Positions 49,819 through 57,412 of a stretch of DNA of 64,000 nt are shown piece by piece. How positions within the stretch are numbered: the stretch's first letter is position 1; each line of letters opens with the position of its first letter. The DNA is taken from the NCBI RefSeq assembly GCF_010730195.1, contig NZ_AP022613.1:4216001-4280000 (forward strand). The letters run 5' to 3'. A program made the translations under genes and the position numbers. Source of the DNA: Mycobacterium conspicuum (GTDB lineage Bacteria > Actinomycetota > Actinomycetes > Mycobacteriales > Mycobacteriaceae). Under the pieces are notes generated by a model that was not told where the DNA came from, made no database searches, and saw only the letters and a list, made by a program, of their open reading frames with translations.

Positions 49819-51018
49819 ATGCAATATCCCACTTTGCCCCCAGAACTCAACTCGCTGAAGATGATGCTGGGCGCGGGCTCGGGGCCGATGCTGCAGGCCT
49901 CCCAGGCCTGGGAGTCGCTGGGCAATTCGCTGCGCCAGGCGGCGAGCTCGTTCGGCAACGTGACCTCTAACCTCACCAACGGGGCATGGCAGGGCGCCGC
50001 GTCGCAGGCGATGGCGCAGGCCGCCGCGCCGTACGTGGCCTGGCTGACCGCCGCGGCGGCCCATTCCGAAACCGCGGCCCTGCAATCCCAGATCGTCGCC
50101 GCCGCGTTCGAGGCGGCGAAGTCGATGACGGTGCCGCTGCAGGCGATCTCGCAAAACCGGAACGCCTTCGTCTCGATGATCAGGGCGAACATCTTCGGCC
50201 AACTCACCCCGGCGATCATGGCCATGGAGGGCTTCTACGAGGAGATGTGGGCCCAGGACGTGTCGGCGATCGCCGGCTACCACGCCGGCGCCTCGACGGC
50301 CGCGGCGACGCTGGCGCCCCTGTCACAGCTGATGCAGACCCTGCCCGGGATGCTCGGCGGCATGCGGGGCATGGGCGGCGGCGCCCCAATGGCCGGTGGC
50401 GGCGCTGGTCCCATGACGTCGGGGGCGGCGGGGGCGGTCGCACCGCCGGTCGGCGGCGCGGCAACCGGCGCGGCCGCGGCGGGCGGCGGCGGTGGCGGCG
50501 ATGCGCCACCCGCCGGGGCGGGCGGATACGCCGGAGCACCCGGTGGCGCGGCACCCGCGGCCGACCCGGGGGTCGCGACCGCCGCTGGTGGCGCCGCGGG
50601 ACCCGGGGCGATGGCAGCGGGTCCGGCGACCGGCGGAATGCCGCCGGGAGTGGCTCCCCCTGGAGGCACGCCACCCACCGGGATGATGCTCGGCGGCGTG
50701 ATGATGGGCGGGATGATGGCCTCGCAGGCCATGCAGAGCTCCAGCGGCGGATCCGTCGCACCGGGCGCGCCGGCGGCACCCCCCGCACCCCCGGCGCCGC
50801 CGGTCGAGACCGTGGCGGAAGAGGTTGTCGCCGCGCCCGCCGAGCCGGTGCAGCCGCCGGCGGCCAAGCCGATCACCACGGCGCAGGCCGCGGCCGCGCC
50901 CTCGGCGGCGGTGCAGGCCCCCAAGCCGACGCCGAAGGCGGCCGAGGCCGAAGGCGAGCGGATGGAAGGCGAGCGCATGCTCGCCCCGGAGCCGCTGCGA
51001 CTCGAAGACGTCGGCTAA
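49819..51018 (+). CDS. PPE family protein
   Basis: A 399-residue PPE protein. The N-terminal PPE domain (about residues 1-165) begins MQYPTLPPELNSLKMMLGAG, with SGPMLQASQAWESLG and the WxG-type turn NGAWQGAASQAM; it forms the helical bundle that normally pairs with a PE protein for ESX export. Residues about 175-399 are Gly/Met/Pro/Ala-rich low complexity (GGMRGMGGGAPMAGG, PAAPPAPPAPPVETVAEE) and end in LRLEDVG. No SVP or PPW motif was seen. AGGAAGGG lies seven bases upstream of the ATG. There is no PE gene directly before it, so its partner is encoded elsewhere. I recall no PPE gene at this position in Mtb. Confidence 0.9.
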   Translation: MQYPTLPPELNSLKMMLGAGSGPMLQASQAWESLGNSLRQAASSFGNVTSNLTNGAWQGAASQAMAQAAAPYVAWLTAAAAHSETAALQSQIVAAAFEAAKSMTVPLQAISQNRNAFVSMIRANIFGQLTPAIMAMEGFYEEMWAQDVSAIAGYHAGASTAAATLAPLSQLMQTLPGMLGGMRGMGGGAPMAGGGAGPMTSGAAGAVAPPVGGAATGAAAAGGGGGGDAPPAGAGGYAGAPGGAAPAADPGVATAAGGAAGPGAMAAGPATGGMPPGVAPPGGTPPTGMMLGGVMMGGMMASQAMQSSSGGSVAPGAPAAPPAPPAPPVETVAEEVVAAPAEPVQPPAAKPITTAQAAAAPSAAVQAPKPTPKAAEAEGERMEGERMLAPEPLRLEDVG

Positions 51019-51019
51019 T

Positions 51020-51736
51020 TCAGGCGACCCAATAGGCTTGCGCCTTAAGGGATTTCTTCGGAATCCCGAAGTCCTCGCGCAACACCTTGGCGACCGCGCG
51101 GGTGGTCTTGGTGTTGCAGGCGACCCAGCCGAAGTGATCCCCCGCGTCGAAGGCGGCCGAGCGCACCGCCTCGAGCAGCGCGTCGCAGTCGTCCTTGTGG
51201 TCCACCCAGGTGACTTGGATGTGCGGGTCACGGCGCGCCACCGGCAGGCACTTGTCGTCGTCGCAGCAGGCCTGCAAAAAGACGCGGGCCGGGGCGTCGC
51301 CGATCGCGTCCAGCAGGGAGTTGATCGCCGGCAGCGAGGCGGTGTCGCCGACGATGACGTAGCCGCGCGGCGCCGGCTCGGGGATGGCGAACTTGCTGCC
51401 CAGCACCGTCGCCTCGACGGTGTCGCCGGGCTGCGCGGCGCGCGCCCAGTCCGACGCGCAGCCCTCGTGCAGGGCGAACTCGATGTCGAAGGTGCCGGCC
51501 TGCGGGTTCGGGTCGACGAGGGTGTAGCCGCGCTGGTGGCCGTCGGCGAACCAGATCCGGATCCACATCGTCGGGTGCACGGCGTGCTGGTCCAGCATGC
51601 CGCCGGCGTCGAAGCTCAACCGCAGGTAGTTGGGGCCGATCTCGCGCCGGCCGGTCACGGTGAGCCGGTAGTCGCCGGCCCGCATCAGTTTGAGCACCGC
51701 GCCCTGCCAACCGCGCGACGGTTTGAGTTCGGTCAT
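51020..51736 (-). CDS. Siderophore-interacting FAD-binding reductase
   Basis: A 238-residue siderophore-interacting protein (ViuB/YqjH type), which uses FAD and NAD(P)H to reduce ferric siderophores and free iron in the cytoplasm. The FAD-binding stretch is HQRGYTLVDPNPQAGTFDIE (RxYT motif near residue 73), followed by SKFAIPEPAPRGYVIVGDTA and HFGWVACNTKTTRAVAKVLR, the family C-terminal NAD(P)H-domain blocks. The ATG at 51736 begins MTELKPSRGWQGAVLKLM; longer frames are antisense to no domain and lie inside the acyltransferase gene. An IdeR-type iron box sits 14 bases upstream. Stop is one base from the PPE stop, convergent. Confidence 0.9.
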   Translation of the reverse strand: MTELKPSRGWQGAVLKLMRAGDYRLTVTGRREIGPNYLRLSFDAGGMLDQHAVHPTMWIRIWFADGHQRGYTLVDPNPQAGTFDIEFALHEGCASDWARAAQPGDTVEATVLGSKFAIPEPAPRGYVIVGDTASLPAINSLLDAIGDAPARVFLQACCDDDKCLPVARRDPHIQVTWVDHKDDCDALLEAVRSAAFDAGDHFGWVACNTKTTRAVAKVLREDFGIPKKSLKAQAYWVA

Positions 51737-51749
51737 GCCAGCAGTGTAC

Positions 51750-51768
51750 TTAGGGCAGGGTAACCTCA
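51750..51768 (-). promoter_or_regulatory. IdeR iron box upstream of the siderophore-interacting gene
   Basis: TTAGGGCAGGGTAACCTCA matches 15 of 19 positions of the IdeR consensus TTAGGTTAGGCTAACCTAA, including the full right half-site core TAACCT. It starts 14 bases upstream of the gene start and its last three bases are the stop codon of the acyltransferase gene. Repression of the reductase under high iron is the expected effect. The match is seen in sequence; binding is inferred. Confidence 0.75.
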
Positions 51769-52911
51769 GTTGGTTGGCACCCGGGTGAAGCGGTGCAGCA
51801 GCCAGGCCAGCGGGATCGTCACCACCACCGTCGCGACGAACAGGCCGGCCATCGAGCCGGTGTAGACGTGGGCCCGCACGATGTAGACCATGGCGAACTC
51901 CATCGTCACCAGGTGGATCAGGAAGATCTCGTAGGAGATCTCGCCCAGCCACACCATCGGGCGGGTGGCCAGCAGCCGGTAGTACCAGCCGGTGGAATCG
52001 CCCAGCGCCAGCGGGGCCACCGCCAGCGTCGCGATCACGGCGTAGAACACGGTCTTCCATATCGCCTCGGGCAGCGACGCCGGCGACGTGGTGGGGGCGC
52101 CCGCGATCGGCGTGGAGACGATGAAGTAGCAGACGACGGCCAGCGGTAGGGCCGCGAACGCGTAGCAGCGCACGCCCATCTGCTGCCACACCGCCAGCAT
52201 CATGCCGCCGAGAAACCAGGCCAGGTAGGTGGGCAACCACAGCCGGGCGCCGTCGGGAAAGGAATGGTCGAGGTGCACCAGCGCCAACCAGGCCGGGCTG
52301 ATCAACGTCATCGCCGCCAGGGCGGCCAGCACCAGCCTCGGCTGCCAGCGCCGCCGGCTGAGCGTCACCAGCAGCAGGTAGGCCAGCAGCGGCAGCACCA
52401 GGTAGAAGGACGCCTCGACCGCCAGGCTCCACATCTGGGTCAGGCCCTGGTGCAGGTACTTGCCCAGATAGCCGTTGCAGTAGATCTGGGTCAGGGTGAG
52501 GTTGCGCACCAGGCCGTACCAGCTGTGCCCGGGGTTCGGTCCGGCCTGCCGGAAGTGATAGAGCACGTAGGCGAGCAGCACGGTGACGACGTAGGCGGGC
52601 ATGATGCGCCGAACCCGGTGGCGCGCATAGCGACTCACCGACGGCGCCGGTCGGCCCGTCGCGGCGGACTTCACCCACGGGCGGAACAGCAGGAAGCCGG
52701 ACAGCACGAAAAAGATCGGCACGCCGATCTCCAGCCGCGCGCCCATCAGCCCCCAGTAGCCGTGGGTGTACTTGCCGGTGGTGTAGGCCGCGTGGGTGCC
52801 GACGACCAGCAGCGCGGCCACCGCGCGGATGCCGGTGAGGGACGCGACCCGGTCCGGCCCGGCGGTCTGTTCGAGGCCGCCCTGGGCGTCCTGTTCCTCG
52901 GACAGCGTCAT
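51766..52911 (-). CDS. Membrane acyltransferase, family 3 (Rv1254-type)
   Basis: A 381-residue integral membrane acyltransferase-3 protein, near the length of Mtb Rv1254. The active-site region is VASLTGIRAVAALLVVGTHA with the catalytic His near residue 40, followed by PIFFVLSGFLLFRPWVK and RYARHRVRRIMPAYVV. About ten hydrophobic helices are spread through the protein, and WSLAVEASFYLVLPLLAYLL is also family-typical. It probably O-acylates a sugar or lipid at the membrane. Its ATG overlaps the deaD stop by four bases (ATGA). An IdeR box overlaps its stop codon. Confidence 0.93.
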   Translation of the reverse strand: MTLSEEQDAQGGLEQTAGPDRVASLTGIRAVAALLVVGTHAAYTTGKYTHGYWGLMGARLEIGVPIFFVLSGFLLFRPWVKSAATGRPAPSVSRYARHRVRRIMPAYVVTVLLAYVLYHFRQAGPNPGHSWYGLVRNLTLTQIYCNGYLGKYLHQGLTQMWSLAVEASFYLVLPLLAYLLLVTLSRRRWQPRLVLAALAAMTLISPAWLALVHLDHSFPDGARLWLPTYLAWFLGGMMLAVWQQMGVRCYAFAALPLAVVCYFIVSTPIAGAPTTSPASLPEAIWKTVFYAVIATLAVAPLALGDSTGWYYRLLATRPMVWLGEISYEIFLIHLVTMEFAMVYIVRAHVYTGSMAGLFVATVVVTIPLAWLLHRFTRVPTN

Positions 52912-54575
52912 CCGGCGTATTTTCTGCGCGCCTTGGGCTTGCTTGGGGAGCGCTCCGGTTGCAGGTTGATCAGCACGCCGGAGATGCGGGTGTTCTCCAG
53001 CTTCTTCAGGGTGGCCTTGGGCAGCTTGGCGGGCAGCTCGACGTGGGAGAAGTCCGGGCCGATGGCGATGTGGCCGAAGTCGCTGCGATGCAGGCCGCCC
53101 TCGTTGGCGATGGCGCCGACGATCGCGCCCGGGCCGATCTTGTGCCGCTTGCCCACCGCGATCCGGTAGGTGGTCAACGGCCTTGTGCTCCTTGGCCTTT
53201 CGGGGCGTTCCTTGCGTTCGGGGCGTTGCGTGCGGCGTTCCGGCGGCGGCTCGGGGGCCATCAGGAACGCCTCGCCGTCGCGGGACTGCACCGCCAGCGC
53301 GGCGGCGATGTCGGCCATCGGGACGTCGTGCTCGCGTTCGTAGTCCTCGACGAGGCGGCGGAACAGGTCCAGCCCTTCGGCGTTGAGGGCCGCGGTGATG
53401 GAGTCGGCGAACTTGGCCACCCGTTGGGCGTTGACGTCCTCGACGGTGGGCAGTTCGGCCTCGGTGATCGGCTGGCGGGTGGCCTTCTCGATCGCCTTGA
53501 GCAGGTGGCGCTCGCGCGGCGAGACGAACAGCAGCGCGTTGCCCTTGCGCCCGGCGCGGCCGGTGCGCCCGATCCGGTGCACGTAGGACTCGGTGTCGTG
53601 CGGGATGTCGTAGTTGAGCACGTGCGAGATGCGCTCCACGTCGAGTCCGCGCGCGGCCACGTCGGTGGCGACCAGGATGTCGATGCCCTTGGCGCCGCCC
53701 GCCTTGAGCGCGGCGATGGTGCGCTCCCGTTGCGCCTGCGGGATGTCGCCGTTGATGGCGGCCGCGGAAAAGCCTCGGGCCCTGAGCTTTTCGGCGACCT
53801 CCTCGGTGGCTTGCTTGGTTCTGACGAAGACGATCATCGCCTCGAACGGCTCAACCTCCAGCACGCGGGTCAGCGCGTCCATCTTGCGCGGGCCCGCCAC
53901 CTGGATGTAGCGCTGCGAAATCTTCTCCGCGGTGGTGGTTTTCGCCTTGAAGGTGACCTCGACCGGATCGTGCAGGTATTTGGTGGTGATCTTTTTGATC
54001 GCCGGCGGCATGGTCGCCGAGAACAGGGCCACCTGCTTGTATTCCGGGGTTTCGCTCAAGATGCGGTCCACCTCGTCGGCGAAGCCCATGGTGAGCATCT
54101 CGTCGGCCTCGTCGAGCACCAGGTAGTCGACGTGGGACAGGTCCAGGGTGCCGCGTTCGAGGTGGTCGATGACCCGGCCGGGGGTGCCGACGACGACCTG
54201 CGCGCCGCGTTTGAGTCCGGCCAGTTGCACGCCGTAGGACGAGCCGCCGTAGATGGGCAGCACGGTGAGCTGCTTGAGGTGCGCGCCGTAGCGGCTGAAC
54301 GCCTCGGCCACCTGCAGCGCCAGCTCGCGGGTGGGGGCCAGGATGAGCGCCTGGGTCGCCTTGTTGGTGAGGTCGATCTTGGACAGGATCGGGATGGCGA
54401 AGGCGGCCGTCTTGCCGGTGCCGGTCTGCGCCAGTCCGACCACGTCGGAGCCGGCCATCAGCGGCGGGATGGTCGCCGCCTGAATGGGGGTGGGTGATTC
54501 GTAGCCGACGTCGGCGATCGCCTTGCGGACGGCCGGATGGATGTCCAGATCGGCGAAGGTGGAAGGCGACGTCAC
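52908..54575 (-). CDS. deaD: DeaD, ATP-dependent RNA helicase
   Basis: A 555-residue DEAD-box RNA helicase, Mtb Rv1253 equivalent. Motifs in order: Q-motif GYESPTPIQAATIP, Walker A AQTGTGKTAAFAIP, PTRELA, TPGRVIDH, DEAD (VLDEADEML), SAT (LFSATMPPAIKK), then FVRTKQATEEV, ATDVAARGLDVERI and HRIGRTGRAGRKG. The C-terminal RNA-binding domain is of the DbpA/DeaD type (TYRIAVGKRHKIGPGAIVGA, residues about 460-530), with a basic tail rich in Arg/Pro/Glu before it. Cold-shock ribosome assembly and mRNA turnover are the known roles. It is the first gene of a pair coupled to the acyltransferase. Confidence 0.96.
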   Translation of the reverse strand: MTSPSTFADLDIHPAVRKAIADVGYESPTPIQAATIPPLMAGSDVVGLAQTGTGKTAAFAIPILSKIDLTNKATQALILAPTRELALQVAEAFSRYGAHLKQLTVLPIYGGSSYGVQLAGLKRGAQVVVGTPGRVIDHLERGTLDLSHVDYLVLDEADEMLTMGFADEVDRILSETPEYKQVALFSATMPPAIKKITTKYLHDPVEVTFKAKTTTAEKISQRYIQVAGPRKMDALTRVLEVEPFEAMIVFVRTKQATEEVAEKLRARGFSAAAINGDIPQAQRERTIAALKAGGAKGIDILVATDVAARGLDVERISHVLNYDIPHDTESYVHRIGRTGRAGRKGNALLFVSPRERHLLKAIEKATRQPITEAELPTVEDVNAQRVAKFADSITAALNAEGLDLFRRLVEDYEREHDVPMADIAAALAVQSRDGEAFLMAPEPPPERRTQRPERKERPERPRSTRPLTTYRIAVGKRHKIGPGAIVGAIANEGGLHRSDFGHIAIGPDFSHVELPAKLPKATLKKLENTRISGVLINLQPERSPSKPKARRKYAG

Positions 54576-54668
54576 GGTTGGAGTTTAGTGGTGCCGCGCG
54601 CGCTCGCGACGGGTTCGTGCGGCCGCGCCTGCCGCGGCGGCGGGCGCGATGGCGGTAAGTTGCCCGTT

Positions 54669-55259
54669 GTGCGTTGTCTACCTTATGGTTTCGGGCGATT
54701 GACCGGCCCGGCCCTGGTGGCCGTGGGCGCCGCCGCGTTGGCCGGCTGCGGATCGGGAGACTCCACCGTCGCCAAGACGCCGTTGCCGACGGTGACGAGT
54801 GTGAGCCCGTCGATCACCGCCCCGCCGGCGGCCAGCCCAGCGCCGCAGGCCGTCGCCCCGACGCCTGCGCCGCCCGACCCGTGCGCGGTCAACCTGACGT
54901 CGCCGACCATCGCGAAGGTGGTCTCCGAGTTGCCGCGCGACCCGCGCAGTCAGCAGCCCTGGAACCCCGAGCCGCTGGCCGGCAACTACAACGAGTGCGC
55001 TCAGCTGTCGGCGGTGATCATCAAGGCCAGCAGCAACGCCGATCACGCCACCACCCGTGCGGTGCTGTTTCACCTCGGCCAGTTCATCCCGCAGGGGGTG
55101 CCGGACACCTACGGGTTCAACGGGATCGACGCGGCGCAGACCAACGGCGACACGGTGGCGCTGACGTATCCCAGCGGGATCAACGGGTTGAACACCGATG
55201 TGCGGTTCCACTGGAACGGCAACGCGGTCGAGCTGATCGGCAACGCGCCGGGGCACTAG
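54669..55259 (+). CDS. lprE: Lipoprotein LprE
   Basis: A 196-residue lipoprotein, matching Mtb LprE (Rv1252c). The GTG at 54669 gives a short N-terminal region ending in the lipobox cysteine (AAALAGC, about residue 26); an ATG at 54537 adds 44 residues that lie partly under the deaD start, so it is not chosen. After a Pro/Ser/Ala linker the domain has CAVNLTSPTIAKVVSELPRD, EPLAGNYNECAQLSAVIIKA and IPQGVPDTYGFNGIDAAQT. In Mtb LprE has been linked to immune modulation. Divergent from deaD with 93 bases between. Confidence 0.92.
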   Translation: MRCLPYGFGRLTGPALVAVGAAALAGCGSGDSTVAKTPLPTVTSVSPSITAPPAASPAPQAVAPTPAPPDPCAVNLTSPTIAKVVSELPRDPRSQQPWNPEPLAGNYNECAQLSAVIIKASSNADHATTRAVLFHLGQFIPQGVPDTYGFNGIDAAQTNGDTVALTYPSGINGLNTDVRFHWNGNAVELIGNAPGH

Positions 55260-55563
55260 GGGAGTCTCGAGTCACACCAGTCCCGCGTGCCCCTGGAGGC
55301 GGGGGATGACTGCTTTTGAAATGCGATGCCGCCGGTGATATCACCCTGGTGAGCGCGCGATAGGCCTGACTGTGACGGTGGGTTGGCCAGCTTGGCGAGC
55401 TGCTGGGCGCTCCCCTGATGATTCGACGCCTGCTCGAGATCGCCGACGGCGCTCGGCCCGTTGACCACCCCGACGCAGCTGCGGCGCTGGCTGGACGCGA
55501 CGCGGACGCTCATCGAGAGCGGCCAGCTGAAGAAGCTTGACGCGATATGCGCTGGGCCGACCG
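55260..55563. other. Intergenic region with a palindrome and a possible gene remnant
   Basis: The 304 bases between lprE and PE_PGRS gene 2 hold no confident gene. GGTGATATCACC (about 55335-55346) is a perfect 12-base palindrome. From about 55418 to 55540 the plus strand reads as coding-like in two frames (MIRRLLEIADGARPVDHPD and TPTQLRRWLDATRTLIESGQ), which suggests the tail of a decayed gene, but neither frame has a credible start and neither is assigned a family. Confidence 0.35.
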
Positions 55564-57123
55564 CTACGGGGAGCCGTTACCGCCGGCGCCGCCGCTGCCG
55601 CCGTCGCCTCCCGTCGTGCCGCTGCCCGCGTTGCCGGTGTTGCCGGCCTCTCCGGTGTTGCCGGACAGTCCGGAGCTGCCGGTGCCGCCGGTGCCGCCCG
55701 TGCCGCCGGTGCCGCCGGTGCCCGCGGTGCCGGCGCCGGCGCCGACGTCGCCGCCGGTGCCGCCGGTGCCGCCGCTGCCGCCGAGGCCGCCGAGGCCGGT
55801 CGCGTTGGAGCCGCCCAGGCCGCCCATGCCGCCCTGGCCGCCCGTGCCCGCGGTCGCGCCGTTGTCCGACTCGCCGCCCTGGCCGCCCTGACCGCCGATG
55901 CCGCCCTGGCCGGCGCTGTCGCCGGCGAACGTGGTGCCGCCGCCCTGGCCGCCGGTGCCGCCGGCGCCGCCGTCGCCGCTGCCGCCGCCCGTCCCGCTGG
56001 CGCCGCCGGCCTCCCCGCCGGCGCCGCCGCTGCCGCCGTCGCCGCCGTTGCCGCCGGCGGCGGCGTCGTCGGTCCCGGTGTCGTCGCGGCCGGCGGCCCC
56101 GTTACCGCCGACCCCGCCCTGGCCCCCCTGACCGCCGCTGCCGTCGCTGCCGAAGGGATGGGCGCTGCCGCCGGTGCCGCCGCCGCCGGCGTTGCCGCCG
56201 TCACCGCCGTCGCCGGCGTTCCCGCCGGTGCCGACGGCGCCGGCCATCCCGCCGTCGCCGCCGTTGCCGCCGTTGCCGCCGCTGCCGCCGTTGATGCCGG
56301 TGTTGGGGGTGCCCGCGCCGCCGCCGCCACCGCCGCCGCCGTTGCCACCATTGCCGCCGTTGCCGTTGGTGGCGTCCGCGCCGCCGGCGCTGCCGCCCCG
56401 GCCGCCCTGCCCGCCGTCGCCGCCGACGCTGCCGGCGAGGCCGCTGCCGGCGGGGCCGTCGAAGCCGTGGCCGCCGTTGCCGCCGACGCCGCCGGCCCCG
56501 CCGCTGCCGCCGCCGATCCACCCGTTGTTGCCGCCCGCGCCGCCGGCGCCGCCGGCGCCGTTGACACCGGTCGCGGTCCCGCCGGCACCGCCGTTACCGC
56601 CCGCGCCCCACAAGCCCGCGCTGCCGCCGGCGCCGCCGTTGCCTCCGTTAGCGCCGGTGCCGCCCGATCCGCCGTTGCCGCCGTTGCCGATGATCCAACC
56701 GCCGGCGCCGCCCGCGTCGCCGCTGCCCGCCGCGCCGTCGGCGCCGTTGCCGAACAACGGCCGGCCGGTGGCCAGCTCGACCGGCGAGAACACCCCGAAC
56801 TGCTAGAAGAAACCGACCAGGCTGGTCAGCGGGTCCGCGCTGGCCGCCTCGGCGGCCGCATAGGCCGCGCCGCTCGAGGACAGCAGTTGCGCGAACGCCG
56901 AATGGAACTGCGCGCCCTGCGCGCTGAGCGCCTGAAACTCCTGGCCATACGCGCCGAAGAGCTTCGTGATGGCGGCGGACACCTCGTCGAGGGCCGGCGC
57001 CGCGATGCCCGACGTCGACGGCCCCGCCGCCGTTGTCGCCTCCTTGATCGTCTCCCCGATCCCACTCAAGTCCGCTGACGCGGCGGCAAAGATTTCGGGG
57101 GCAGCGAGCAGATACGACGACAT
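55564..57123 (-). pseudogene. PE_PGRS family gene 2, interrupted by an in-frame TAG
   Basis: The PE domain starts at ATG 57123 (MSSYLLAAPEIFAAASADLS) and runs 106 codons to a TAG at 56803-56805. The same frame then continues as QFGVFSPVELATGRPLFGNGADG and a PGRS domain of about 400 codons ending at 55564. Lined up with PE_PGRS gene 1, the stop falls exactly on a glutamine codon of the PE-to-PGRS linker, so a single CAG to TAG change is the simplest cause. As it stands the gene can make only a 106-residue PE protein, unless read-through occurs or the base is a sequencing error. GAGG lies just upstream of the ATG as a ribosome site. Confidence 0.85.
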
Positions 57124-57187
57124 GTGGCCTCATTAGGGGAAATCAGCGCGCGAATTCGTAGCCATGCCAGGCACAGCCTGCTCCTAG

Positions 57188-57349
57188 CGACGTGACTTCG
57201 CAGCCGAATCCCGCAATCGTCATGCACTATTTCGCCGGGTCGACGACGACGGCTGGGCGTTGGGCGCACTGGCCGTCGCTGCCGTCGCCGACGCCCGGCG
57301 TCGGGTGAGCAATCCGGGTTCGCTGCTCAACGCTCCCGCGGCGGCTTAA
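57188..57349 (+). pseudogene. Possible remnant of an unrelated gene
   Basis: On the plus strand, from 57188 to a TAA at 57347-57349, one frame reads RDFAAESRNRHALFRRVDDD then GWALGALAVAAVADARRRVS and NPGSLLNAPAAA. It has a helical, globular-protein look unlike PGRS sequence but no start codon and an upstream in-frame TAG at 57185. It could be the 3' relic of a mycobacterial gene cut off by insertion of the PE_PGRS genes. Family not recognised. The rest of the 57124-57412 gap is the promoter region of PE_PGRS gene 2. Confidence 0.3.
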
Positions 57350-57412
57350 TGCCGTGCCCGACAACGCTTTTCGGCGTTTTCGACGCGCCGCAGCTCGGGC
57401 CGCCGGTGCGCG

